Positions 17,437 to 30,747 of a stretch of 64,000 bases of DNA are shown piece by piece; positions within the stretch are counted from its first letter, which is position 1; each line of letters opens with the position of its first letter. Made by a program: the position numbers and the translations under genes. Source of the stretch: Burkholderiaceae bacterium (GTDB lineage: Bacteria > Pseudomonadota > Gammaproteobacteria > Burkholderiales > Burkholderiaceae_C); the NCBI GenBank assembly GCA_024235955.1, contig JACKLJ010000001.1, positions 729,501-793,500 on the forward strand, in the 5' to 3' direction. The notes under the pieces are model-generated. The model made no database searches and had not been told where the DNA came from. It saw nothing but the letters and a program-made list of their open reading frames with translations.

Positions 17437-19548
17437 TCAGCGCACCCGCATGCCGGGCTGGGCGCCTTCGTTGGGCTCCAGCACGTAGATGCCGGGGTTG
17501 GCCTTCTCGTCGCCGTGGCTGGCGGCCAGCACCATGCCTTCGGAGATGCCGAACTTCATCTTGCGCGGCGCCAGGTTGGCCACCAGCACGGTGAGCTTGC
17601 CCTTGAGCTGCTCGGGCCGGTAGGCGCTGGCGATGCCGGAGAACACGTTGCGCAGGCGGGGGGCGCCGGCATCGTCTTTCTCGCCGGCGTCCAGCGTCAG
17701 GCGCAGCAGCTTGGTCGAGCCTTCCACCGCCGCGCAGTCCACGATCCTGGCGATGCGCAGGTCGATCTTCACGAAGTCGTCGATGGTGATGACGGGCGCC
17801 AGCGGCTCGCCGCCCGGGGCCTCGGTGGTAGCGGTGGATGCTTCGTCTTTGATAGCTGCCGGCGCCTGCTGGGCCTGGGCTGGCGGCTCGAAAAGCGCTT
17901 CAAGCTGCTTCACGTCCACGCGCTGCATCAGGTGCTGGTAGACGTCGATCTGCGCGCCTGCGCCCAGCGGCTCCAGCACGTTGTCGAAGCGCTCGGGCGG
18001 CATCATGGTGAAGTTCTCCACGTCGGCCGCCAGCTTGGGCAGGATGGGCTTGAGGTAGACGGCCAGGATGCGGAAGGCCTCGATGCAGGTGGTGCACACG
18101 TCGTGCAGGCGCTCGTCCTGGCCTTCCTTCTTGGCCAGCTCCCAGGGCTTGTTCTGGTCGACATAGGCGTTCACGCGGTCGGCCAGCTGCATGACCTCGC
18201 GCACCACCTTGCCGAACTCGCGCTGTTCGTAGAGCTGCTTCACCGCCGACAGGGCGGCGCGCAGCTGCTCCAGCAGCGCCAGGCCGTCGGCCGTGACCAC
18301 GCCCAGGCGGCCGTCGAAACGCTTGGTGATGAAGCCGGCCGCGCGCGAGGCGATGTTGACGAACTTGCCGATCAGGTCGCTGTTGACGCGCAGCATGAAG
18401 TCCTCGGCGTTGAAGTCGATGTCCTCGTTGCGCGCCGACAGCTTGGCCGCCAGGTAGTAGCGCAGCCATTCGGGGTTCATGCCCAGCTGCAGGTACTTGA
18501 GCGGGTCCAGCCCGGTGCCGCGGCTCTTGCTCATCTTCTCGCCGTTGTTGACGGTGAGGAAGCCGTGCACGAACACGTTGTCCGGCACCTTGCGGCCGCT
18601 GAACTTCAGCATGGCCGGCCAGAACAGCGTGTGGAAGGTGATGATGTCCTTGCCAATGAAGTGGTACTGCTCCAGGCCAGGCTGCGCCATGTAGGCGGCG
18701 AAGTCCTGCCCGCGCTTGCCCAGCAGGTTCTTCAGGCTGGCCAGGTAGCCGACGGGCGCGTCCAGCCAGACGTAGAAGTACTTGCCCGGCGCATCCGGGA
18801 TCTCGATGCCGAAGTAGGGCGCGTCGCGGCTGATGTCCCAGTCGCCCATCTTGGGCTTGCCGTCCTCGCCGGGGGCGATCCATTCGCGCACCTTGTTGGC
18901 CACCTCGGGCTGCAGGTGGCCGGCCTTGGTCCACTGCTCCAGGAACGCCACGCAGCGCGGGTCGGAGAGCTTGAAGAAGAAGTGGTCGCTGGTGCGCAAC
19001 TCCGGCCTGGCACCGGACAGGGCGGAATACGGGCCGATCAGCTCGGTCGGCGCGTAGACGGCGCCGCAGACCTCGCAGTTGTCGCCGTACTGGTCCTTGG
19101 CGTGGCAGTTGGGGCATTCGCCCTTGATGAAGCGGTCCGGCAGGAACATGCCTTTTTCCGGATCGAAGAACTGCTCGATGGTGCGGGTCTCGATCAGGCC
19201 GGCGGCCTTCAGGTCCTTGTAGATGGCCTGCGAGATCTCGGTGTTCTCGGGGCTGTGGGTGGAGTGCCAGTTGTCGAAGGCGATCAGGAAACCGTCGAGG
19301 TACTGCTTGCGGCCGGCGGCGATGTCGGCCACGAACTGCTCGGGTGTCTTGCCGGCCTTTTCGGCCGCGATCATGATCGGCGCGCCGTGGGCGTCGTCGG
19401 CGCCGACGAAGTCGACGTTGCTGCCCAGCATGCGCTGCGCCCGCACCCAGATGTCGGCCTGGATGTATTCCATGATGTGGCCGATGTGGAACTTGCCGTT
19501 GGCGTACGGCAGGGCGGTGGTGACAAAAAGCTGGCGGGGTGCGGTCAT
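17437..19548 (-). CDS. metG: Methionyl-tRNA synthetase
   Basis: 703-residue class I synthetase charging tRNA-Met. The HIGH box is in FHIGHIMEYIQ, the zinc knuckle is CPNCHAKDQYGDNCEVCG, and the KMSKS box is in EKMSKSRGTG. An anticodon-binding helical domain follows, and a C-terminal EMAP-II/tRNA-binding dimerisation domain starts at VITIDDFVKIDLR. The linker between the last two domains (APAAIKDEAS region) is encoded by a copy of the two-hairpin repeat. The ATG at 19548 directly precedes the catalytic domain. It has its own terminator. Confidence 0.96.
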   Translation of the reverse strand: MTAPRQLFVTTALPYANGKFHIGHIMEYIQADIWVRAQRMLGSNVDFVGADDAHGAPIMIAAEKAGKTPEQFVADIAAGRKQYLDGFLIAFDNWHSTHSPENTEISQAIYKDLKAAGLIETRTIEQFFDPEKGMFLPDRFIKGECPNCHAKDQYGDNCEVCGAVYAPTELIGPYSALSGARPELRTSDHFFFKLSDPRCVAFLEQWTKAGHLQPEVANKVREWIAPGEDGKPKMGDWDISRDAPYFGIEIPDAPGKYFYVWLDAPVGYLASLKNLLGKRGQDFAAYMAQPGLEQYHFIGKDIITFHTLFWPAMLKFSGRKVPDNVFVHGFLTVNNGEKMSKSRGTGLDPLKYLQLGMNPEWLRYYLAAKLSARNEDIDFNAEDFMLRVNSDLIGKFVNIASRAAGFITKRFDGRLGVVTADGLALLEQLRAALSAVKQLYEQREFGKVVREVMQLADRVNAYVDQNKPWELAKKEGQDERLHDVCTTCIEAFRILAVYLKPILPKLAADVENFTMMPPERFDNVLEPLGAGAQIDVYQHLMQRVDVKQLEALFEPPAQAQQAPAAIKDEASTATTEAPGGEPLAPVITIDDFVKIDLRIARIVDCAAVEGSTKLLRLTLDAGEKDDAGAPRLRNVFSGIASAYRPEQLKGKLTVLVANLAPRKMKFGISEGMVLAASHGDEKANPGIYVLEPNEGAQPGMRVR
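17848..17885 (+). repeat. Two-hairpin repeat, intragenic copy in the metG linker
   Basis: The sequence TTTGATAGCTGCCGGCGCC, then GGGCCTGGGCTGG, matches the element in order and spacing. It lies inside the metG reading frame in the low-complexity Ala/Gln linker between the anticodon and tRNA-binding domains. Confidence 0.6.
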
Positions 19549-19727
19549 GGCGTTCGGTGTTCCGGGCGCGGCAAAACCCTCGATTCTAGGCACGTGCGAA
19601 CCCCCGCGTCGGTGAACGCGGGGGCTGGGCGGAGCGCCGCCGGGGCGCCAGGAAGAACCCCAAAGCCCTGCGTCGGCAGGGCTACGCGGGCTGCGACTAG
19701 ACTAGCGCGTCCACAGAGAGCGAGCCC

Positions 19728-20819
19728 ATGAGTATTCAGGAACAAGAGGTGCTGAAGGCACTGGCGACCGTCAACGATCCCGGCACCGGCAAGGATGTCG
19801 TGTCTGGCAAGCAGGTGCGCAACCTGCAGATCGAGGGCGGCGACGTGTCGTTCGAGATCGAACTGGGCTACCCGGCCAAGAGCCAGGTGCCGGCGCTGCG
19901 CCAGGCGCTGGTGGCCGCGGTGCGCGGCGTGCCCGGGGTGACCAATGTGTCGGCCCACGTCGGCTGGAAAGTGACTGCCCACGCCGTGCAGCGTGGCGTG
20001 CCGCTGATGCCGGGGGTCAAGAACATCATCGGCGTGGCCTCCGGCAAGGGCGGGGTGGGCAAGAGCACCACCGCGGCCAACCTGGCGCTGGCGCTGGCCG
20101 CCGAGGGCGCGCGCGTGGGCCTGCTGGACGCCGACATCCACGGCCCCAGCCAGCACGTGATGATGGGTCTGCAGGGCCGTCCCGAGAGCGAGGACGGCCA
20201 GACCATGATCCCGCTGCAGAACTACGGCGTGCAGGTGATGTCGATCGGCTTTCTGGTCGACCGCGACGAGGCACTGATCATGCGCGGCCCCATGGCCAGC
20301 CAGGCGATGGATCAGATGCTGCGCCAGACCGGCTGGGACGACCTCGACTATCTGGTGGTTGATCTGCCACCGGGCACCGGCGACATCCAGCTCACCCTGA
20401 GCCAGCGCACCCCGCTCACCGGCGCCGTCATCGTCACCACGCCGCAGGACATCGCGCTGATCGACGCGCGCCGCGCCGTGGCCATGTTCGAGAAGGTGAA
20501 CGTGCCGGTGCTGGGCCTGGTGGAGAACATGGCGGTGCACATCTGCTCGCAGTGCGGCCACGCCGATCACATCTTCGGCGTCGAAGGCGGCAAGAAGATG
20601 GCCGGGGAACTGGGCATCGACTACCTGGGGGCGCTGCCGCTGTCGCGCGCCATCCGCGAGCAGGCCGATTCGGGCCAGCCCACGGTGGTGGCCGACCCGG
20701 ATGGCAGCGAAGCCGCCATCTACAAGGCGGTGGCGCGGCAGGTGGCGGTCAGGATCGCCGCCCGCGCAAAGGACTTTTCGAGCAAATTTCCGACCATCAC
20801 GGTGTCCCAGGACACCTGA
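19728..20819 (+). CDS. apbC: Iron-sulfur cluster carrier ATPase (Mrp/NBP35 family)
   Basis: 363-residue P-loop ATPase that binds and transfers Fe-S clusters. An N-terminal DUF59/MIP18-like domain (residues 1-85) precedes the deviant Walker A GKGGVGKSTTAANLA near residue 107. The conserved PPGTGD motif and the cluster-binding CxxC in CSQCGH are present. It is divergent from metG, and its ATG follows an AGAGCGAG ribosome-binding region. Full length. Confidence 0.94.
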   Translation: MSIQEQEVLKALATVNDPGTGKDVVSGKQVRNLQIEGGDVSFEIELGYPAKSQVPALRQALVAAVRGVPGVTNVSAHVGWKVTAHAVQRGVPLMPGVKNIIGVASGKGGVGKSTTAANLALALAAEGARVGLLDADIHGPSQHVMMGLQGRPESEDGQTMIPLQNYGVQVMSIGFLVDRDEALIMRGPMASQAMDQMLRQTGWDDLDYLVVDLPPGTGDIQLTLSQRTPLTGAVIVTTPQDIALIDARRAVAMFEKVNVPVLGLVENMAVHICSQCGHADHIFGVEGGKKMAGELGIDYLGALPLSRAIREQADSGQPTVVADPDGSEAAIYKAVARQVAVRIAARAKDFSSKFPTITVSQDT

Positions 20820-20940
20820 AACGCCTCCCGGGGCGGCACAATACCGGCTGACCGGCGCGAGCCGGCGGATCATGTCCTCCCGCAGAGGAGGCATGGCACG
20901 AGGCAGATCCCATGGGGCCTGCCGATTCAGGGAGAGAAAA

Positions 20941-21672
20941 ATGAACGAGGTCAGTTCCTCTTGGCCCGCGCTGGCGGGCCTGTCCTGGCAGGTCTGGGCG
21001 GCCATCGGGGTCGGCCTGGTGGTGGTGCTGGCGCTGTGGCGCATGCTGCGCAGCGCGCCGGACGCTGCCGGCATCTACGACGCGCGCAACGATCGTTATG
21101 CGTCGCTGTCCCCCATCAACCGCGACGAGATCGAGATGCTGCACTACCTGCAGCAGGCCTTTCCCGACGGCGCGGTGCTGTTCCGCCCGCGGCTGGCGCA
21201 GGTGCTCACGGTGCGCAAGAGCGCCGACCGGCAGCGCGCCATGGTCAACCTGGGGCAGTTGCGCGTGGACTACCTGGTCTGCTCCATGGACGGTGAGGCC
21301 TGCTATGCCTTCGATCTGGACCGCGCGCGCGAGCAGAACGACGAGGACGCCCAGCTGGCGGCCACCCAGAAGAAGCTGATGCTGCGCACCGCCGGCATCC
21401 GCCTGGTGCGCCTGCGCGGCAGCGCGCGCCGCATGCCGCCGGCGGCCGAACTGCGCGAGCGCGTCACGCGCGACGCGCCCAAGCCGGTGGTGGCCGGCCC
21501 CTCGGGCTTCAGCCCGTCGGCCATCGGTGCTTCGGGTTTCGAGCCCTCGGAGCAGAGCCTGTCCAGCTTCGGAGCCACCGGCGGCGACACCGGCTTCGGC
21601 AACTCTGGCTTTGCCGCCTCGAAGCCGCCCAGCGCCAACGAGCCCTGGGACGCGGTGCGCAAACGCTCCTGA
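20941..21672 (+). CDS. DUF2726-domain membrane-anchored protein
   Basis: 243 residues. A short N-terminal membrane segment (about residues 15-35) precedes a DUF2726-like domain (about 60-170, with LARPRLAQV-like and FDLDRAREQ segments), then a Ser/Gly/Phe-rich repetitive tail with recurring GFxPS/SGF units. DUF2726 proteins are sometimes grouped with restriction-like nucleases, but no function can be assigned. The start is supported by GGGAGAG upstream. It follows apbC at 121 bp on the same strand. Confidence 0.65.
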   Translation: MNEVSSSWPALAGLSWQVWAAIGVGLVVVLALWRMLRSAPDAAGIYDARNDRYASLSPINRDEIEMLHYLQQAFPDGAVLFRPRLAQVLTVRKSADRQRAMVNLGQLRVDYLVCSMDGEACYAFDLDRAREQNDEDAQLAATQKKLMLRTAGIRLVRLRGSARRMPPAAELRERVTRDAPKPVVAGPSGFSPSAIGASGFEPSEQSLSSFGATGGDTGFGNSGFAASKPPSANEPWDAVRKRS

Positions 21673-21687
21673 GTCGACCGGAGCGCA

Positions 21688-21717
21688 GGTTGCTGCTGAA
21701 AGAGTAGCTGCCTGCGC

Positions 21718-21735
<18 letters not shown>
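21688..21735 (+). repeat. Two-hairpin repeat, copy 8 (at the benzoate-CoA ligase stop)
   Basis: Plus-strand copy whose core GTAGCTGCCTGCGCTCA ends in the complement of the ligase stop codon (TCA at 21718-21720). It separates two convergent genes. Confidence 0.65.
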
Positions 21736-23331
<1,596 letters not shown>

Positions 23332-23397
23332 GCTTGTCTCCTGAAGGGTCTGGCCCGGGCCGGTGCGAGTTGATCTTTGCCGGCGCCCGTGGTGAAA

Positions 23398-23437
23398 TGC
23401 ATTATTCTGCTTGTACGCTAACATGCATTAAAGTGCA
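23398..23437. promoter_or_regulatory. BoxR operator-like TGCA repeats, ligase/boxR intergenic
   Basis: Three TGCA tetramers at 23398, 23424 and 23434. The last two form TGCA-N6-TGCA, the pattern I recall for BoxR/BzdR-type operators. A site here would control both the ligase and boxR. Confidence 0.7.
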
Positions 23438-23458
23438 CGTCAAGAGAGGTTGACCAGA

Positions 23459-24397
23459 ATGCTAGGACCGGAGACAGAGGTGGCCGAGGAGCGGGCGGCG
23501 CAGGACAAGAGCGCCGCCGGGGAAGAGGTGCGGCACCCCTTTCTGGCCGCGCTCGGTGAGCGCGTGCGGGAGCTGCGCTCGCGCCGCGGCATGACGCGCA
23601 AGGCCGTGGCCCACGCCGCCGGCGTGTCCGAGCGGCACCTGGCCAACCTGGAATACGGATCGGGCAATGCCTCCATCCTGGTGCTGCTGCAGGTGGCGCA
23701 GGCCCTGCACTGCGACCTGGCCGAACTGCTGGGCGACGTGACCACCTCCTCGCCCGAGTGGCTGATGATCCGCGAACTGCTGGAGCACCGCAGCGAGCCC
23801 GAACTGCGCCGCGCGCGCCAGCAACTCAGCGAGCTGTTCCATTCCACTGGCCTGTCCGACGCGCGGCGCGCCCGCATCGCGCTGGTGGGGCTGCGCGGCG
23901 CCGGCAAGTCGGCGCTGGGCCAGCGGCTGGCGCAGGACCTGGGCTATACCTTTGTCGAACTGAGCCGGGAGATCGAGCAGTTCGCCGGCTGCAGCATCCA
24001 CGAGATCCACAACCTCTACGGCACGCCCGCGTACCGCCGCTACGAGCGCCGCGCGCTGGAAGAGGCGATCCAGATCTACCCGGAAGTGGTGATCGCCACC
24101 CCCGGCGGCCTGGTGGCCGATGCCGCCAACTTCAACCTGCTGCTGCAGCACTGCACCACCGTCTGGCTGCAGGCCGACCCGGCCGACCATATGGCGCGGG
24201 TCGCGGCGCAAGGTGACATGCGCCCGATGGCCGCCAGCCGCGAGGCCATGGACGACCTGCGGCGCATTCTGGAAGGGCGCTCGGCTTTCTATGCCAAGGC
24301 CGACCTGCGCTTTGATACCAGCGCCTACGCCACTGAGGACGAGGCTTTCGACGCCTTGCGCAAGAAAGTGCGGACTTACATCGAAGCCGATATGTAA
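23459..24397 (+). CDS. boxR: BoxR-type regulator: XRE helix-turn-helix fused to a shikimate-kinase-like domain
   Basis: 312-residue transcriptional regulator of aerobic benzoyl-CoA catabolism. An N-terminal XRE helix-turn-helix (about residues 30-90; TRKAVAHAAGVSERHLANLE) is fused to a shikimate-kinase-like domain with the P-loop GLRGAGKSALG near 142. In known BoxR proteins this domain senses benzoyl-CoA rather than acting as a kinase. The ATG at 23459 has an AGAGAGG box nine bases upstream; a TTG at 23450 would have none. It is flanked on both sides by TGCA repeats, suggesting autoregulation and control of both the ligase and boxCBA. Confidence 0.92.
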   Translation: MLGPETEVAEERAAQDKSAAGEEVRHPFLAALGERVRELRSRRGMTRKAVAHAAGVSERHLANLEYGSGNASILVLLQVAQALHCDLAELLGDVTTSSPEWLMIRELLEHRSEPELRRARQQLSELFHSTGLSDARRARIALVGLRGAGKSALGQRLAQDLGYTFVELSREIEQFAGCSIHEIHNLYGTPAYRRYERRALEEAIQIYPEVVIATPGGLVADAANFNLLLQHCTTVWLQADPADHMARVAAQGDMRPMAASREAMDDLRRILEGRSAFYAKADLRFDTSAYATEDEAFDALRKKVRTYIEADM

Positions 24398-24399
24398 CA

Positions 24400-24445
24400 T
24401 GCACTAAAATGCATTGACGCGGCCCATTGTGTGCACTATTATTCA
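24400..24445. promoter_or_regulatory. BoxR operator-like TGCA repeats upstream of boxC
   Basis: TGCA-CTAAAA-TGCA at 24400-24413 has the same N6 spacing as the site before boxR. A weaker partner, TGCA-CTATTA-TTCA, is at 24432-24445. It is placed 60-100 bp before the boxC start, as expected for a promoter operator. Confidence 0.7.
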
Positions 24446-24503
24446 TGTCCATGGGGCTGAAGCAGCCCATGACCGTCGAACCACCGCCTGCAAGGAGACC
24501 AGC

Positions 24504-26180
<1,677 letters not shown>

Positions 26181-26218
26181 CGGCCCGACGCCTGCACCGC
26201 CAGTTCATTTGAGAGAAA

Positions 26219-26275
26219 TCCGGCTCTGGCGTCCGCACAGCGGGCGCCGGCAGCTATCTTTTTCATATCGGTTTC
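26219..26275 (-). repeat. Two-hairpin repeat, copy 9 (between boxC and boxB)
   Basis: Minus-strand copy with the core AGCGGGCGCCGGCAGCTATC. It interrupts the boxC-boxB spacer, so any hairpin would sit inside the operon message. Confidence 0.75.
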
Positions 26276-26300
26276 GATTTCCAGGACCAGGAGACCCTCC

Positions 26301-27728
<1,428 letters not shown>

Positions 27729-27838
27729 TCGCGCGGTTCCCCAAGGCGCTGCCCGACAAGGCCACGCGCGGCGCCCCGGCCGCCGTGGCCTTGTTGCATA
27801 CTGATCCCAGAAGAACCCCCAATTTCGCGGAGACCCCG

Positions 27839-29140
27839 ATGAGCGAAACCGCCACAGCCGCCGCCATCGTCAAGCAGCACCTGATCGACCCCGAGATCTG
27901 CATCCGGTGCAACACCTGCGAATCGATCTGCCCGGTGCAGGCCATCACGCACGACAGCCGCAACTACGTGGTGGATGCCGGCAAGTGCAATTTCTGCATG
28001 GACTGCATCTCGCCGTGCCCCACGGGCAGCATCGACAACTGGCGCACCATGCCCAAGGCGCAGCCCTACACGCTGGAGGAGCAGTACAGCTGGGACGACC
28101 TGCCGGTCGAGAAGACGCCCGACCAACTGGCCGCGATGGGCGTGGCCGACGGCGGCACCGACACCGCCGAGGACCTGGTGCCGCAGGCCGAACTGGTGGC
28201 GTCCACCGCCGACCCGACCGGCGAGACGCCTTTCAACTCCGCCGCCTACAACGCCAGCATCCCGCCCTGGTCGGCGGCGCATGCCTACACCAACCTGTAC
28301 GGGCCCAAGGCGGCTGACAGGTTCGTCACCGCCACCGTGGTGGGCAATGTGCGCGTGACCGAGGTGGGCAAGGAGTACGACACCCACCACCTGATGCTGG
28401 ACTTCGGGAGCATGCCGTTCCCGGTGCTGGAAGGCCAGTCCATCGGCATCATCCCGCCCGGCGTGGACGAGCGCGGCAAGCCGCACCATCCGCGCCAGTA
28501 CAGCATCGCCAGCCCGCGCAACGGCGAGCGGCCGGGCTACAACAACCTCAGCCTGACCATCAAGCGCGTGCTGGAAGACCACGACGGCAAGCCCGTGCGC
28601 GGCGTGGCCAGCAACTACATGTGCGACCTCAAGGTGGGCGACAAGGTGCAGGTCACGGGGCCCTTCGGCACCAGCTTCCTGATGCCCAACCACCCGAAGA
28701 GCCACATCGTCATGATCTGCACCGGCACCGGCAGCGCGCCCATGCGCGCCATGACCGAGTGGCGTCGTCGCCTGCGCAAGAGCGGCAAGTTCGAGGGCGG
28801 CAAGCTGATGCTGTTCTTCGGTGCGCGCACCAAGGAGGAGCTGCCGTACTTCGGCCCGCTGCAGGGCCTGCCCAAGGATTTCATCGACATCAACTTCGCC
28901 TTCAGCCGCACGCAGGGCCAGCCCAAGCGCTACGTGCAGGACCTGATGCGCGAGCGCTCCGCCGACCTGGTGCCGCTGCTCAAGGATCCGAACACCTTCA
29001 TCTACGTGTGCGGCCTGAAGAGCATGGAAGAGGGCGTGGTGCTGGCCCTGCGCGACGTGGCCGAAGGCGCCGACCTCGACTGGGACGAGATCGGCCCCCG
29101 CCTCAAGAAGGAAGGCCGCCTGCACCTCGAGACCTACTGA
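27839..29140 (+). CDS. boxA: Benzoyl-CoA 2,3-epoxidase, reductase subunit A
   Basis: 433-residue flavin/iron-sulfur reductase delivering electrons from NADPH to BoxB. The N-terminal ferredoxin domain has two [4Fe-4S] motifs (C21-C24-C27-C31 and C50-C53-C56-C60). It is followed by FAD-binding (HPRQYSIASPRNGE) and NAD(P)-binding (MICTGTGSAPMRAM) domains. The ATG at 27839 starts directly before the ferredoxin domain with GCGGAG upstream. Last gene of boxCBA. Confidence 0.95.
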   Translation: MSETATAAAIVKQHLIDPEICIRCNTCESICPVQAITHDSRNYVVDAGKCNFCMDCISPCPTGSIDNWRTMPKAQPYTLEEQYSWDDLPVEKTPDQLAAMGVADGGTDTAEDLVPQAELVASTADPTGETPFNSAAYNASIPPWSAAHAYTNLYGPKAADRFVTATVVGNVRVTEVGKEYDTHHLMLDFGSMPFPVLEGQSIGIIPPGVDERGKPHHPRQYSIASPRNGERPGYNNLSLTIKRVLEDHDGKPVRGVASNYMCDLKVGDKVQVTGPFGTSFLMPNHPKSHIVMICTGTGSAPMRAMTEWRRRLRKSGKFEGGKLMLFFGARTKEELPYFGPLQGLPKDFIDINFAFSRTQGQPKRYVQDLMRERSADLVPLLKDPNTFIYVCGLKSMEEGVVLALRDVAEGADLDWDEIGPRLKKEGRLHLETY

Positions 29141-29188
29141 GGAGCATACCGGCGCGCACGTGCGCGCCGGTGGCCGGGGTATCGTCGA

Positions 29189-29250
29189 TGCTATCTGAAC
29201 GATAGCTGCCTGCGCCCGATGATACTGGGCTGCAGGCCAATTTCTTCCAG
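29189..29250 (+). repeat. Two-hairpin repeat, copy 10 (best-formed)
   Basis: Textbook copy. Hairpin 1 is GCTATC (29190-29195) and GATAGC (29201-29206) with a 5-nt loop. It runs directly into TGCCTGCGCCC, whose GCCTGC arm pairs with GCAGGC at 29232-29237 to make hairpin 2. Confidence 0.88.
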
Positions 29251-29409
29251 ATCTTGCGCCAGCTGAGCGTCGGCTTCATCGCCGCCCTGGCAAGTGTGCA
29301 AAGTCAGAAGGCCGCGGAGCGGGCCAGGCCAGCAAACGCCGTGCTCGTGCTTGTACCGAACACTGGCGTTGCCCCCCTCACGAAGCAAGAGGGGCTGAGG
29401 CCCGCGGCT

Positions 29410-29433
29410 CCGGGTCTGCTTGCGCAGACCCGG
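29410..29433. terminator. Strong hairpin between convergent genes
   Basis: Perfect inverted repeat CCGGGTCTGC / GCAGACCCGG with loop TTGC. It has no clear T-run on either side, so a terminator role is inferred from position only. Confidence 0.45.
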
Positions 29434-29495
29434 GCAGGCCGAAGAGCCGCCGCTTCTGGCAGCGGGCACGTGGCGCGTCGGCGCCTTGGGGGGCC

Positions 29496-30488
29496 TCAGT
29501 AGCTTTTGCCGAAGTTCGCGCTCACGCGCTGCTTGAGGTATTCGCCCGCGGTCATGGGCGGGTACTTGCCGCTGGGCGTTTCGATCATCGCGTCGCGGTT
29601 GGCCTGGGCGAAGAAGGCGATGGTGTAGCGCGCACCCATGTCCTCGCCCGGCTGCGGGTTCTTCACGCGGTGGAAGTTGGACGGCAGCTGGTCGTCGCTC
29701 CAGCGCATCAGCATGTCGCCGATGTTGCAGGTGATGGCCTTCTCGTCCGGCGGCACCGGCGTCCAGGCCTGGCTCTCCATCTCCTTGCCCGGCAGCACCT
29801 GCAGGCCGCCCTGGCCCTGGCGCTGGAACAGCAGGGTCAGGCAGTCGAAGTCGGTGTGCGCGCCGGCGCGCCAGAGCTCGAGCGAACCCTGCAGTTCGGG
29901 CGGGATGGCGTAGTAGTGCAGCAGGCGCAGCGTGCTCTGGTAGGTCTCGCGGCTCGGGTCGTGCGCGCCGGCGAAGAACTCGCGCGGAAAGCCCAGGCGC
30001 ACCGCGAAGCATGAGAGCACCTGCATCGCCACGCGCCAGCACTTGGCCTCGAAGCCGAGCATGGTGCCCTGGAAGGCGGGCAGTTCCGCCTCGGTCGGCC
30101 ACAGGCCTTCCATATGCGGGCGGGTGATCTGGTAGGACTCCTTCTGGTCCGGCGTCCTGGTGGAGGGGCGCACCTGCGCCTTGCTCTCCCAGCCCACGTT
30201 GTCGGCCTTGCGGTGCGGCCATTGCGCCTTCACGCTGTCGGGCAGGGCGAAGAAGCGCTGCGACATGGCGAAGGCCTCGTCCACGTCGGCCTGCGGGATG
30301 CCGTGGTTGACCAGCTGGAAGAAGCCGACGTCGACGGCGGCGTTCCACAGCTGGGTGCCGATCTCGTCGAAGCGGCGGTCGAAGTCGCTGAGGTCGATCT
30401 GCCGGACTTCACGGGTACTTTCGGTACCCATGGCGCCCATGCGCGATTCCTTCTGCAGCTCGGCCAGCGTGGGGGTAGCGGTGTTCAT
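29496..30488 (-). CDS. Isopenicillin-N-synthase-like 2-oxoglutarate/Fe(II) oxygenase
   Basis: 330-residue non-haem iron oxygenase with an N-terminal DIOX_N domain (VDVGFFQLVNHGIP) and a C-terminal 2OG-Fe(II) domain. The iron ligands HxD are in GAHTDFDCLTLL with the distal His in FHRVKNP. The co-substrate-binding Arg is in ARYTIAFF. The substrate is unknown. The ATG at 30488 has AGGAG upstream. It is divergent from the deaminase-regulator genes at 30748. This may make it part of that locus, acting as a hydroxylase or demethylase on an N-heterocycle, but that is inference. Confidence 0.85.
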   Translation of the reverse strand: MNTATPTLAELQKESRMGAMGTESTREVRQIDLSDFDRRFDEIGTQLWNAAVDVGFFQLVNHGIPQADVDEAFAMSQRFFALPDSVKAQWPHRKADNVGWESKAQVRPSTRTPDQKESYQITRPHMEGLWPTEAELPAFQGTMLGFEAKCWRVAMQVLSCFAVRLGFPREFFAGAHDPSRETYQSTLRLLHYYAIPPELQGSLELWRAGAHTDFDCLTLLFQRQGQGGLQVLPGKEMESQAWTPVPPDEKAITCNIGDMLMRWSDDQLPSNFHRVKNPQPGEDMGARYTIAFFAQANRDAMIETPSGKYPPMTAGEYLKQRVSANFGKSY

Positions 30489-30747
30489 GCGATGTGCTCC
30501 TGGTAGGGGTGGGGACGGTTCCAGAGCAATTTCCGGCCAATGGCGGGCCCTTTCGCAGGTGCCGGCCGTGCACAAGGCACACCTTTGGTGAACGCTTCTA
30601 CTCTCAGCTTCGATTATGCAAGTTCAGTGCCACGCGCGCAGCGCTGGCACGGCCCATGCATGCACCAGCCTTGTGCCGAACCGCTCGCGCCGACGGGCGC
30701 GTGCCTTGAGGCGCACCACCGTCCACCACAGCAAGCTTTTCAAGAAC

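Larger units (their letters stand above)
29141..29495. other. Gene-free interval between boxA and the 2OG oxygenase
   Basis: About 355 bp where boxA and the minus-strand oxygenase gene converge. It holds a two-hairpin repeat (29189-29250), a perfect 10-bp-stem hairpin (29410-29433), and G-run/C-run arms on its right side. No gene is credible. Confidence 0.7.
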
